DNA from: DYHD01 sp037445375
Lineage (GTDB): Bacteria > Nitrospirota > Thermodesulfovibrionia > Thermodesulfovibrionales > Dissulfurispiraceae
DNA: 26,406 nucleotides
Direction of reading: 5' to 3'
Assembly: GCA_037445375.1 (NCBI GenBank)
Contig: JBBIKS010000031.1
Coordinates: 1-26,406 of the forward strand
Part shown: positions 15,218 through 22,966 of the stretch, piece by piece
Layout of the letters: each line of letters starts with the position of its first letter
Numbering within the stretch: position 1 is the stretch's first letter
Program-made: the position numbers and the translations under genes
The notes under the pieces: generated by a model
The model's database searches: none
Seen by the model: the letters and a program-made list of their open reading frames with translations, nothing else
What the model was told of the DNA's origin: nothing

Positions 15218-15481
15218 TCAGTCAAAGATATCAAATATTTTTCCAAAAGTGGATTTCTTTTTATACTTATATTTGTCGTAGTGTTCTTTGTATTTCTCCC
15301 TTTCTTTAAATACAGGGGCAATCTCCTGTTCAATGGCCGCTTCCGCTTCTTTAATACGAGAAACAATATTTGCTAATTCGCTTTTATCAAGCCAAATGCC
15401 GCCGCAGGCTGTGCAGGCGTCTATCACTACACCATGTTTTTTAACCTCGATTAAATCTTGATTGCATCTTGGGCATAGCAT
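15218..15481 (-). CDS. zf-TFIIB domain protein
   Basis: The 87-aa protein has the pattern LCPRC (Cys3, Cys6), a short beta segment, CTACGG (Cys23, Cys26), then GIWLDKSEL. This is the zf-TFIIB zinc-ribbon family found in many bacteria. The rest is a charged helix (about 35-60) and a lysine/tyrosine-rich tail. The molecular role of the family is not established. It starts 13 bp after purE with AAGGAGG upstream, so it is probably translated from the purE transcript. Confidence 0.8.
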   Translation of the reverse strand: MLCPRCNQDLIEVKKHGVVIDACTACGGIWLDKSELANIVSRIKEAEAAIEQEIAPVFKEREKYKEHYDKYKYKKKSTFGKIFDIFD

Positions 15482-15494
15482 ACCAATTGCCTCC

Positions 15495-15986
15495 TTAAGG
15501 CTTTTTTAGCCTCTCAGATTTAGCAAGAAGGCTTGCCCTCATATCTTTTCTGTATGTCTCTAATTTCTCTGCAATTTCAGGATATTTTATCGAGAGAATA
15601 GAGCAGGCAAGATAAGCTGCATTCTTAGCGCCGTCTATTGCTACGGTTGCCACTGGTATGCCTGGAGGCATCTGGACTGTTGAATAAAGAGCGTCAACGC
15701 CATTTAATGCACCAGATTTCAAAGGGACTCCTATGACAGGCAGAGTAGTATTTGCAGCAACAGCACCTGCAAGATGAGCCGCCATACCGGCGCCTGCTAT
15801 CAAAACCTCTATCCCCCTTTGTCTGGCACTCTTTGTATATTCAGCTGTTTTCTCAGGCAGCCTGTGGGCAGAGCTTATATCCATCTCAAAAGAAACTCCC
15901 ATTTCCTTTAAAACTTCAGCTGCCTTTTCCATAACTGGAAGATCGCTCTCACTTCCCATGAGAATACCAACCAACGGCTTGTTCAT
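15495..15986 (-). CDS. purE: N5-carboxyaminoimidazole ribonucleotide mutase
   Basis: PurE converts N5-CAIR to CAIR in purine synthesis, just before the PurC step. The 163-aa protein has the nucleotide-binding GSESD (11-15), SAHR with catalytic His41, the AGAGMAAHLAGAVAANTTLPVIGVP core and the GVDALYSTVQMPPGIPVATVAID loop. This is the layout of class I PurE. A strong AGGAGG lies upstream of the ATG. No purK is in the window; it may lie elsewhere. Confidence 0.96.
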   Translation of the reverse strand: MNKPLVGILMGSESDLPVMEKAAEVLKEMGVSFEMDISSAHRLPEKTAEYTKSARQRGIEVLIAGAGMAAHLAGAVAANTTLPVIGVPLKSGALNGVDALYSTVQMPPGIPVATVAIDGAKNAAYLACSILSIKYPEIAEKLETYRKDMRASLLAKSERLKKP

Positions 15987-16018
15987 AATCTAACCTCCTA
16001 AATAAGATTTTCGTAGTT

Positions 16019-16332
16019 TTGAAAAAGTTGAAAAATCTGTTTTTTAACAGATTTATTGAAATTAAGGTTAATTATAATAGCATAGGAAGCTTTTTTCCAC
16101 AATTGTATGGATCCCCGAATACCGATCTACAGACAACCAATGTAGAGGGGAGGAGTTTCAGGGAAGTCAAGAGGCGGACAAAAGTGGCAGCCAGATTCAA
16201 GGATGAGGAGCGGGCATTGACAATGATTTAGTGGCAGTTAAAGGAACTGAAATGGAACAGAATAAGTATGTTAAAAGAGGCAAGAGCAATTCTTGCCGGA
16301 ATTAAGGTATCAAAACTTAAAAGTGTCGCATA
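16019..16332 (+). pseudogene. C-terminal remnant of an IS256-like (mutator-type) transposase
   Basis: The frame reads DLQTTNVEGRSFREVKRRT and then KVAARFKDEERALTMI. It hits TAG at 16229-16231 and continues in frame as WQLKELKWNRISMLKEARAI to a final TAA at 16330-16332. TTN-(x)-E-RxFREV+RRTK and the following W-x-L-x-E-x-x-W are the C-terminal signature of IS256-family transposases. The in-frame stop stands where Tyr would be expected, TTNxIE has lost a residue, and the N-terminal catalytic parts are absent. No terminal repeats were found. The downstream gap to 16608 holds no recognisable gene. Confidence 0.65.
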
Positions 16333-16608
16333 ATTAGGACGCATGAAAAGCTATGAGGATAAAGCCTTTATGGAAATTTACAGAAAACACTTTACACTAT
16401 CTTATCAAAATATTTTTGTTTTCAAAAATATATACCTTGCCCTTAGTCATTGTTGACAACTGGGATAACAGCAAATATGTACAGGGATTTTAAAAGCTAA
16501 ATTCAGAGAATATAAAATATGCTTTTAACTCGTACTTTTGCAAAAGCCTATCCTGCATTCAAAAGTTGCTGCATCTTAAAACAGATTACCACTTAATGCA
16601 TAACAGTT

Positions 16609-17112
16609 TCATTTTTTGAATTTATCAATTTGCTTTGAAAATTTTTCCCTTTCTAATGATGCCTCTTCACCGGATATCCATTTAAGCGAGTGGGCGGTGC
16701 ATTTTGTAACGCAGGCTGGCTTAAGCCCTTTATCTACTCTGTCTTTGCAGTAATCGCACTTTGTTGCCTTTTCCGTCTCATGATTCAACTGAGGAATTCC
16801 CCATGGACATGCTGTGACACAAGATTCGCAACCTATACAAAGTGACTCCTCTACAAAGACTATCCCATCTCCTATTCCTTTCTGCATAGCACCAGTCGGA
16901 CAAGCGGATACACACTCTGGAACTTCGCAATGCAGGCAAGGCAAGAAAATGAATTGCAGGATAGGTATGTCTGCAACCATATCAGGACCTAAAGTGAGAA
17001 TCCGACAAAACTTTTGACCTACAGGAACATTGTTTTTTGTCTTACAGTGCACCTCGCAAGCATAGCAGCCTATACACCTTTTCTGATCCTGATATATATA
17101 ATATAAGCTCAT
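16609..17112 (-). CDS. Four-cluster ferredoxin subunit of a Psr/Phs-type molybdoenzyme
   Basis: This electron-transfer subunit would carry electrons to or from the adjacent catalytic subunit. The 167 aa hold four cysteine groups: 13/16/19/23, 59/62/67/71, 92/95/98/102 and 119/122/134/138, enough for four [4Fe-4S] clusters. This is as in DmsB, PsrB, PhsB and NrfC. No signal peptide or membrane anchor is present. The start is supported by GGAGG six bases upstream, and the gene begins 11 bp after the catalytic subunit ends. A NrfD/PsrC-type quinone-linked membrane subunit would be expected next in such operons, but none follows. Confidence 0.92.
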   Translation of the reverse strand: MSLYYIYQDQKRCIGCYACEVHCKTKNNVPVGQKFCRILTLGPDMVADIPILQFIFLPCLHCEVPECVSACPTGAMQKGIGDGIVFVEESLCIGCESCVTACPWGIPQLNHETEKATKCDYCKDRVDKGLKPACVTKCTAHSLKWISGEEASLEREKFSKQIDKFKK

Positions 17113-17123
17113 TTAATCCTCCA

Positions 17124-19208
17124 TTACGCCTTTCTCACCTTAATCATACATTCAAGATAGGCAACGCCGCCGCCGACTGGATCAGTCGTCTCGAGAAGCC
17201 CCGACTCAAACTTTGTATCTCTCAGCCCCTTCTTAAATGACCTTGTCTTAAGAGGTATCTCATTACCGAATCCATGCAGCATAAATACAGCCTCGGGATG
17301 GATAAATGGGGTAACCTTAGCCTTTATTTTTCCGACATATCCATCCGAAGCCTCCACCTCAACCATATCCCCGCCTTTTATCCCGAGCTTGTCAGCTTCC
17401 AGATCGTTTATCCAGAGTATATTTTCTGGCACAATCTCGTTAAGATATATATTGTTTTGAGTCTGTGCATGCGTATGAACTGCGGTTCTCCCAAAAGTGA
17501 GCCTAAATTGACCCTTAACAGGCTTTTTAGGACTTACATATGGAGCAAATGACCGAAAGCCTTTTTTTATAAGCATCTGCGAAAGAAATTCTATCTTTCC
17601 AGAGGGGGTATAAAACTTGAGATTATCTCTGTCCATGAGAATAGGTTGTTTTGCGAGACTCACCATGCCCTTTGAATTGAAATCCTCTATTGTAACTCCT
17701 GTTCCTTCAAGTTGATAGTTCCATATATCCTCAATACTCTTGTATGGGAAATACTTGCCTACGCCCATCTTTTCGGCTAAAAGAGTAAAAATCTCCCACG
17801 CCGGTTTGCTCTCATACCGCGGCTTAATTGCCTGCCGGCGCATTATAAAACCGGGCTTTTGTCCTTTTTGAGTGGCTATTATGTTTGACCTTTCCAGATA
17901 TGTCGCTTCAGGCAGTATCACATCTGAATACCAGCCTGTCTCGCTGAAATTAACATCAATCGAGACAAGCAAATCCAAGTTATCAAGTACTTTTTTCTGG
18001 GTTTCCGGGTCTGGAAGGGAAGCCATAGGGTCATATCTATATGCAATAACTCCCTTGACAGGGTACGGAATGCCAGTCTTCATTATTTTATATAAATTGA
18101 CGATATGCCCGGTTCCAAGAGACCTTCCGTCCATCTCTGCATCAACTATCTTTTCATTCAGCGTAGGAATTCTATCTGCAAGCAAATTAAGTCCCTTAGC
18201 GCCTGCATCTTTGGGTCCTTTTGCGATGATGAGCCCGCCCTTTACATCAATATTTCCCATAAGAGCATTAAGGATATATATTGATCTACTGCTATAGAAA
18301 GAATCTATATATCTTGCAAGCATCCAGCCGCCGTGGAAGATAACTTTTGGTTTAATACTGCTTACTTCCCTTGCAAGTGCAGTGATTTCATAAGCAGCGA
18401 TACCAGTCTCTTTCTCTGCCCATTCAGGAGTATAGGGAGCAATAAAGCTCTCCAAATCTGTGAATCCAACCGTCCATTTATTAACGAAATCAATATCGTA
18501 CAATTTCTCCTTTAAAATTACATGGATAAGTGCAAGATTAAAGGCGTAGTCTGTTCCTGGACGTATCATTAAAAATTTATCCGCCTTTGATGCTGTCACT
18601 GTAGCTCTTATATCAATGTATGTAAGTTTTGCGCCTGCATCAAGTGCATCTAAGATATTATTAACCTCTTTAACTTGAATGGATTCGAAAACATTTCTAC
18701 CATAAAGAACTATATGTCTTGTATCAGCAAAGTCATAAACCATATCACCCCTGCCGTAACCGAAAAGCGATTGGCAAGCCATATTCACATTTTTAGCACA
18801 TGTGTCGTCGTGATCAAAATAATTTGGTGAACCAATAGCCTTAACGAAGCTCTTGGTTAAGTCTATAAAAGGACCGCCCCTGTCAGTAAGCGCTATAGCT
18901 TTAGCGCCATATTTTTCCTTAACATCAATGAGCTTTGCTGAGATATAATCGAGCGCCTCGTCCCAAGAGGCTTTTTTCCAATGCCCCGAACCCCTCGCCC
19001 CGTCTCTTATCATCGGGTGCTGAGGTCGTTCTGTATCATACTCAAAGACAAGCCCAGCCGACCCCTTTGCACACAGACTCCCCTCTATGCCGGGCACATA
19101 AGGGTTGCCCTCGATCCATTTCACTGCATTATCCTCTGTTTCTACCCTTATAGGACATCTTACAGCACACATGCCGCACATACTATAAACTGATGAAGGT
19201 TCTCCCAT
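17124..19208 (-). CDS. Molybdopterin oxidoreductase, Psr/Phs (polysulfide/thiosulfate reductase) type
   Basis: This is a Mo-bis-MGD enzyme of the DMSO reductase superfamily, most like polysulfide/thiosulfate reductases. With the ATG at 19208 (GGAGGA seven bases upstream; a TTG at 19220 would overlap this site) it is 694 aa. The N-terminal [4Fe-4S] site is Cys11, Cys14, Cys18 and Cys46. Cys137 in HDDTCAKN is the probable Mo ligand. The HTHAQTQNN block near the C-terminus is typical of Psr/Phs. Unlike PsrA/PhsA, no twin-arginine signal precedes the first cluster, so it is predicted to be cytoplasmic, as reported for SoeA sulfite dehydrogenase. Substrate and direction are unproven; the TSUP genes upstream support a sulfur compound. 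Confidence 0.88.
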   Translation of the reverse strand: MGEPSSVYSMCGMCAVRCPIRVETEDNAVKWIEGNPYVPGIEGSLCAKGSAGLVFEYDTERPQHPMIRDGARGSGHWKKASWDEALDYISAKLIDVKEKYGAKAIALTDRGGPFIDLTKSFVKAIGSPNYFDHDDTCAKNVNMACQSLFGYGRGDMVYDFADTRHIVLYGRNVFESIQVKEVNNILDALDAGAKLTYIDIRATVTASKADKFLMIRPGTDYAFNLALIHVILKEKLYDIDFVNKWTVGFTDLESFIAPYTPEWAEKETGIAAYEITALAREVSSIKPKVIFHGGWMLARYIDSFYSSRSIYILNALMGNIDVKGGLIIAKGPKDAGAKGLNLLADRIPTLNEKIVDAEMDGRSLGTGHIVNLYKIMKTGIPYPVKGVIAYRYDPMASLPDPETQKKVLDNLDLLVSIDVNFSETGWYSDVILPEATYLERSNIIATQKGQKPGFIMRRQAIKPRYESKPAWEIFTLLAEKMGVGKYFPYKSIEDIWNYQLEGTGVTIEDFNSKGMVSLAKQPILMDRDNLKFYTPSGKIEFLSQMLIKKGFRSFAPYVSPKKPVKGQFRLTFGRTAVHTHAQTQNNIYLNEIVPENILWINDLEADKLGIKGGDMVEVEASDGYVGKIKAKVTPFIHPEAVFMLHGFGNEIPLKTRSFKKGLRDTKFESGLLETTDPVGGGVAYLECMIKVRKA

Positions 19209-19314
19209 TGTATCCTCCAAAATAAGAGCCGATAAACTTTCTGTTTCGACTTCTTAATATCATAGCCTAATAGGATTTTTACAACAACCTCTCTTTATAG
19301 CTATGCATTGCGTA

Positions 19315-19704
19315 TTAATACAATCCCAACAGATTTAAAGCAAGAATCAGCAATCCGACAACTGCCACTCTTTTTACAACAATAGGACTAACTTTTTTAG
19401 CAATCCGCGGTGCGATAAAACCAGCCAATATTGCTGCAGGAAACATCGAAAGAAAAAAGAGCAGATCAAAATTGCCGAATTGGTAGTGTCTTGCAGATCC
19501 TATAAGTGTATTGAAGAAAATAGCAAGGAGGGAACTCCCCACAACAACATACATTGGCAGCCTCAACCCTACTGTCATAAGCGGCACCATGAATGGTCCT
19601 CCCCCAAATCCGAACATCGAAGAAACGATGGCAATCAGAAACCCTCCGATGCATCCCAAGATCATATTAACCTTAAATTCTTGTCCCCAAAACTCAACTT
19701 TCAT
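19315..19704 (-). CDS. TSUP (TauE/SafE) transporter, C-terminal half as a separate protein
   Basis: The 129-aa membrane protein has about four hydrophobic helices (near 14-34, 40-64, 77-98 and 107-127). The family motif SSMFGFGGGPFMVPLM is in the first. Full TauE/SafE proteins are about 250 aa with two such halves, so this is one half. It has its own GGGGG ribosome-binding site and starts 15 bp after the gene for the other half, so it seems a genuine separate subunit rather than a frameshift. The likely substrate class is sulfite, thiosulfate or organosulfonates. Confidence 0.75.
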   Translation of the reverse strand: MKVEFWGQEFKVNMILGCIGGFLIAIVSSMFGFGGGPFMVPLMTVGLRLPMYVVVGSSLLAIFFNTLIGSARHYQFGNFDLLFFLSMFPAAILAGFIAPRIAKKVSPIVVKRVAVVGLLILALNLLGLY

Positions 19705-19719
19705 TATATGCCCCCTATA

Positions 19720-20988
19720 TTATTCTTTCCCTTTTTTAGCTTGCTCAGCTTTCTTTTTGAATTCATTCAGAATCGCCTGTTCCTTCTTATTTTTTGCCAA
19801 ATAACCAGGGGTTGTCTGCCAAAACATCAAGCCTGCGAGGATAATTAAAATCCATCCAAAGACAAACTTATATTGATCCAGAGTGATAAGCTCGGTCAGC
19901 TTAGGTCCTATAAATCCACCTATCACCATGGCAAGTCCGATAGTCACTCCAAGCTTAACATTGATGAATTTAATCTTTGAATAGTTGTAAATGCCGCTGG
20001 CTTGTGAAAACAGCACTGTCGGCATAACTGTTCCTGCAACCACGGTATGCGGAAATGGCCAAAAAGAGACAAGCAAAGGATTAAGAATAAAACCTCCCCC
20101 AGCTCCCATAAGAACACCAAAGGTAGTCACTGCAAGGGTTAGAAGAAATGGCAAGAAAATATTAACGCTCGTTCCTGCATTGCTCAAATACATCGTAGGG
20201 AAACTAATATTATTTGTAAATGTGAGCGGCTGGGTCTTTATGTCCTTATCTACTGCTGCGACCATATTATATTTTCCGGGAGTCAACCCTTCACGAATAT
20301 TTATCTCAGCCTTAAAAGTTCCATCTGCATTGATATCAACATCCGCACTAAATACCTTTGGCAGGTCTCTAAACCGCGCCTTTACAAGCTGCATTGACCT
20401 TCTTTTGTTCTCCCCTGCATCCATTTGCGGCAATAACTCGCCGCGAGAGCCTATGATACTAGCAAATAAAGAGGTTTGATATCTATCAATCTTGATATTA
20501 GCAGGAGCAGAATATATTGCCGCTGCACCAGTGTTGTTCAAGAGCTTTGAGACGCTCCACTTTCTTCCTTCTTTTTTTTCTGCATCAAGTGTCTCTTTGA
20601 AATCCTTTGGAACAAATAACTTATAGTAGGCAGGCATTGCCTCTGTTAAATAAAAAACATATGGCCTCTTGCCAGTCTCTGTATCAGGTTCTGAATCAAA
20701 TCGAGAAGCACGAACATTCTCTTCTGACCACACCTCTATATATACAGGCTTGCCTTCAGGGGCTTTGCCCGTGATAATTATTTTTCCGCCGTTATTCAAA
20801 GATGTTTTGTCCAGTTGAGCCGTAATACCTTCAGCAAACTCGTCTGTCTTATTTTTATCAGCCTTTTTTTCTGCAACAACTGTCAGTGCACCTGTCTCTT
20901 TTGATTTTTCAGCAAATGCACCGTTTTGATACATCATGAATATAGTTGCGCTCAATGCTATAATTAGAGTCAACCAATATCGCTTCAT
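19720..20988 (-). CDS. TSUP (TauE/SafE) N-terminal half fused to an exported domain
   Basis: The 422 aa begin with a signal peptide or anchor (about 1-26, ending AFA). A hydrophilic, probably beta-rich periplasmic domain (about 30-270) follows, with KPVYIEVWSEENV and an INADGTFKAEINIREGLTPGKY stretch like an Ig-type fold. Four hydrophobic helices (about 275-390) then carry the TSUP motif GVLMGAGGGFILNPLL, and the tail is lysine-rich. It would pair with the 129-aa half encoded next to make an eight-helix transporter. The periplasmic domain is not one I can name; substrate capture is a guess. The ATG has AGGAGGA upstream. Confidence 0.75.
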   Translation of the reverse strand: MKRYWLTLIIALSATIFMMYQNGAFAEKSKETGALTVVAEKKADKNKTDEFAEGITAQLDKTSLNNGGKIIITGKAPEGKPVYIEVWSEENVRASRFDSEPDTETGKRPYVFYLTEAMPAYYKLFVPKDFKETLDAEKKEGRKWSVSKLLNNTGAAAIYSAPANIKIDRYQTSLFASIIGSRGELLPQMDAGENKRRSMQLVKARFRDLPKVFSADVDINADGTFKAEINIREGLTPGKYNMVAAVDKDIKTQPLTFTNNISFPTMYLSNAGTSVNIFLPFLLTLAVTTFGVLMGAGGGFILNPLLVSFWPFPHTVVAGTVMPTVLFSQASGIYNYSKIKFINVKLGVTIGLAMVIGGFIGPKLTELITLDQYKFVFGWILIILAGLMFWQTTPGYLAKNKKEQAILNEFKKKAEQAKKGKE

Positions 20989-21138
20989 ACATTCCTCCTA
21001 AATATTCTTATAACTTGTTATTAACCCTTTATCGTTCCGATTCAGCCATTAACCTATTCGTTATCATTATTTATAAAAAACTGACTATTTTCTTAGGATG
21101 AAAAGTCTGATTATTTATATTCTTCATAAAGTTTACCC

Positions 21139-21168
21139 TTTCATGACAAGCATGCGCTTACCATGAAA
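21139..21168. promoter_or_regulatory. Inverted repeat upstream of the TSUP/Mo-enzyme genes
   Basis: TTTCATG (21139-21145) and CATGAAA (21162-21168) are perfect 7-bp inverted arms with AGCATGCGCT between them, 150 bp upstream of the TSUP gene. It could be an operator or a terminator-like hairpin after the PhnD-like gene (which ends at 21203). No promoter was recognised with confidence in 20989-21202. Confidence 0.25.
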
Positions 21169-21202
21169 TGGGTGCATTATTAAAAACTCATCATACTACC
21201 TA

Positions 21203-22040
21203 TCAATAGGCTCCTGCTGCCTTGCCTGCTTCAACCATAACATTAAAGTCTTTGTCTGCAGCTGGCACAAATCCATCTATTCTTGCAGGTGCTAAAATCT
21301 TAATGGACTGTAGATCGCCAACCTTAAGTTTTAACAAAGCTGCCTTTAGTTTTGATGCTATAGCTGGGTCCATTTTTTTTTGAAATAAATATTGGCCAGT
21401 TCGGGATAGGATCACTTTTAGCAAGCTTTCTGAATTTGTCAGCCCCTGCCTTCAGCTTTTCAACATCGTCATCCCTTACAAATCCTGCATCAGCCTTGCC
21501 GGCTAAAACAGCATCAGCAACAGGATCTCGCTTTTTCTCGAATATGAGCTTTATATCATCCTTTTTCAATTTTGCCTTTTGAAGCATAAGCATCTGCACA
21601 AGATATGCGCCTGCTGAACCCGGGTCTGTAGCTGCTATGGTCTTACCTTTCAGTTCAGCAATAGTTTTAATCGAGCTGTCTTTTTTCACAATTATGGTTC
21701 CATATAAGTTTTTTCCTATTTCTGGCTCAGATGCAATAACCATGGGTTCGGCAATCTTAACATCCTTCTTAACAACAACATAAAGATATGGGTTTGTATA
21801 AGCCATATCGTATGCCCCTGCCTTGGCATCTTTAGTCCATGTGTCAAAATCCTTTGGGACTACAAGGGTAATCTTAACCCCTACTTCTTTTTCAAGATAC
21901 TTAGCCAAAGGAGTAAATCCCTCGACCATCTCTTTTTCACTTAAACGGGGCAGAAGCCCAAACTTCAACTCTGCGCCAAAAGCTGCCAAAGGCATAACCA
22001 AAACTGTTAAAAGCAACAATACTACTAGACTTTTTTTCAT
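21203..22040 (-). pseudogene. PhnD-like phosphate/phosphonate-type ABC substrate-binding protein, frameshifted at a 9-A tract
   Basis: The ATG at 22040 has AGGAG upstream and begins a lipid-free signal peptide (MKKSLVVLLLLTVLVMPLAA). The mature region has FGLLPRLSEKEMVEGFTPLAKYL, YDMAYTNPYLYVV, LKGKTIAATDPGSAGAYLVQ and ADAGFVRDD, as in the PhnD/phosphonate-binding family. Near 21371-21379 the coding strand has nine A; after it this frame ends within about 20 codons. The adjacent frame continues with MDPAIASKLKAALLKLK and an ordinary C-terminus to TGA at 21203. Eight A would restore a 278-aa protein. This may be a real mutation, a sequencing error, or slippage during expression. No permease or ATPase gene is nearby. 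Confidence 0.8.
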
Positions 22041-22063
22041 AACTTTTTCTCCTTTTGTTTTAT

Positions 22064-22260
22064 TTATTTCACAACTGTTACCGAACACGGTGCACTTGCA
22101 AAAACTTTTGAAGAAACACTTCCAAGAAACGTTCTTGATATCGCATACTTGCCTATAGAAACTATAATAACGAACCAGCATTGGGAGCCTTCGCATGATC
22201 AACAATAACATCGGCTGGATAGCCTTCAGGTATTAATTCTGCAGCCTTCTTGACCTCCAT
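22064..22260 (-). pseudogene. Truncated, frameshifted universal stress protein (UspA-like) C-terminus
   Basis: From the ATG at 22260 the frame reads MEVKKAAELIPEGYPADVIV then DHAKAPNAGSLL and stops. The overlapping frame continues IIVSIGKYAISRTFLGSVSS then KVFASAPCSVTVVK to TAA at 22064. LGSVSxKVxxxAPCxVxVV is the C-terminal nucleotide-loop signature of UspA proteins. The N-terminal half is absent, so it is a decayed copy. It ends 24 bp before the PhnD-like gene starts. Confidence 0.65.
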
Positions 22261-22337
22261 GGTCTCCTCGCTTCACTTCTTTTCATATATTCAACTATTC
22301 AACCTTTTCTTTTCATGAAACTCATGAAATTTTTACC

Positions 22338-22401
22338 TGTCATTTCGAGCAAAGCAAGCAATCTTTAATTTTGGAGATTCCTCTCTTCGGTCGGAATGAC
22401 A
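22338..22401. repeat. Hairpin-type intergenic repeat (TGTCATT...AATGACA)
   Basis: TGTCATTTCGAGC at the left and TCGGAATGACA at the right are inverted, with AATCT/AGATT inside. This is the layout of a widespread intergenic palindromic repeat in bacterial genomes. No coding content. Confidence 0.5.
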
Positions 22402-22422
22402 ACAGCACGGATTTAGCTACTA

Positions 22423-22551
22423 AGCCTCTTGCAAAAGTCTTATTTGTGGTTCGACAGGTTCACCACGAATGGAAAAAAGTCCATAAATTCAACCTATGCA
22501 CCGTTCACCCTGAGATTGTCGAAGAGTGTTTTAGGATTTTTGCAAGAAGCT
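22423..22551. mobile_element. Second type of miniature inverted-repeat element (129 bp)
   Basis: The ends AGCCTCTTGCAAAAGTC (22423-22439) and GGATTTTTGCAAGAAGCT (22534-22551) are inverted at about 15 of 17 positions. CTA flanks both sides (22420-22422 and 22552-22554). Inside lie two inverted TTCGACA(G/A)-type units (GGTTCGACAGGTTCACCAC and CACCCTGAGATTGTCGAAG). Its ends are unlike those of copies A-C, but the 3-bp flanking duplication is similar. Confidence 0.6.
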
Positions 22552-22801
22552 CTACTTAAATAGACAGACTCTGTATCGCTCTATCTCTATCATAGTAGAG
22601 CAAAGATCATACCTTTCAGTAAAAATACGGGGAATTGGCATAAAACAATGGGTTAAGAGGGGTTATTTGAAATGCAATAGCTTCAAGATTGTCCCTCTAA
22701 GGACAATCCAAGAAAAAAACTGTGCTAATTGGGACAATATTATACATCATACCTGCCCCAAATTTTTGCAGCATTTAGTCAAAACAATGCAATTGGATTT
22801 T

Positions 22802-22903
22802 TATATAGAGTCTGTATATAGACTACTTATTCAGAGCCATCCCCCCTTGATGGAGGAGGGCAAGGGCGGGGTGCTTTTAGACTTTAGAAACAGACTCTAT
22901 ATA
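22802..22903. repeat. Inverted-repeat element with TATATAGAGTCTGT ends (102 bp)
   Basis: TATATAGAGTCTGT (22802-22815) and ACAGACTCTATATA (22890-22903) are perfect 14-bp inverted repeats. The centre has a C-rich/G-rich pair (CCCCCCTTGATGGAGGAGGG, then GGGCGGGG). If the ends are AGAGTCTGT, the flanking ATAT would be a target duplication, but the palindromic sequence makes this ambiguous. Confidence 0.5.
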
Positions 22904-22966
22904 GCAGACATAAATACCATCAAATCCTTTGTATTCAGCAGGATTATCTTTATTAATGCTGAAATT

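Larger units (their letters stand above)
22261..22966. other. 706-bp gene-free stretch filled with short repeats
   Basis: No reading frame here has protein-like composition. The stretch holds at least three inverted-repeat units, listed separately at 22338-22401, 22423-22551 and 22802-22903. A lone copy of a similar ACAGACTCTGTAT end lies near 22570. Between 22580 and 22800 I see nothing recognisable. Confidence 0.6.

Noticed and set aside
19315..20988. The two TSUP genes as a single gene broken by a frameshift
   Set aside because: The first ends in a long lysine-rich tail. The second starts with its own ribosome-binding site after 15 bp, and each half is complete in helices.
22338..22903. 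CRISPR array
   Set aside because: The repeats are of several unrelated kinds, inverted rather than direct, and not regularly spaced; no cas genes are present.
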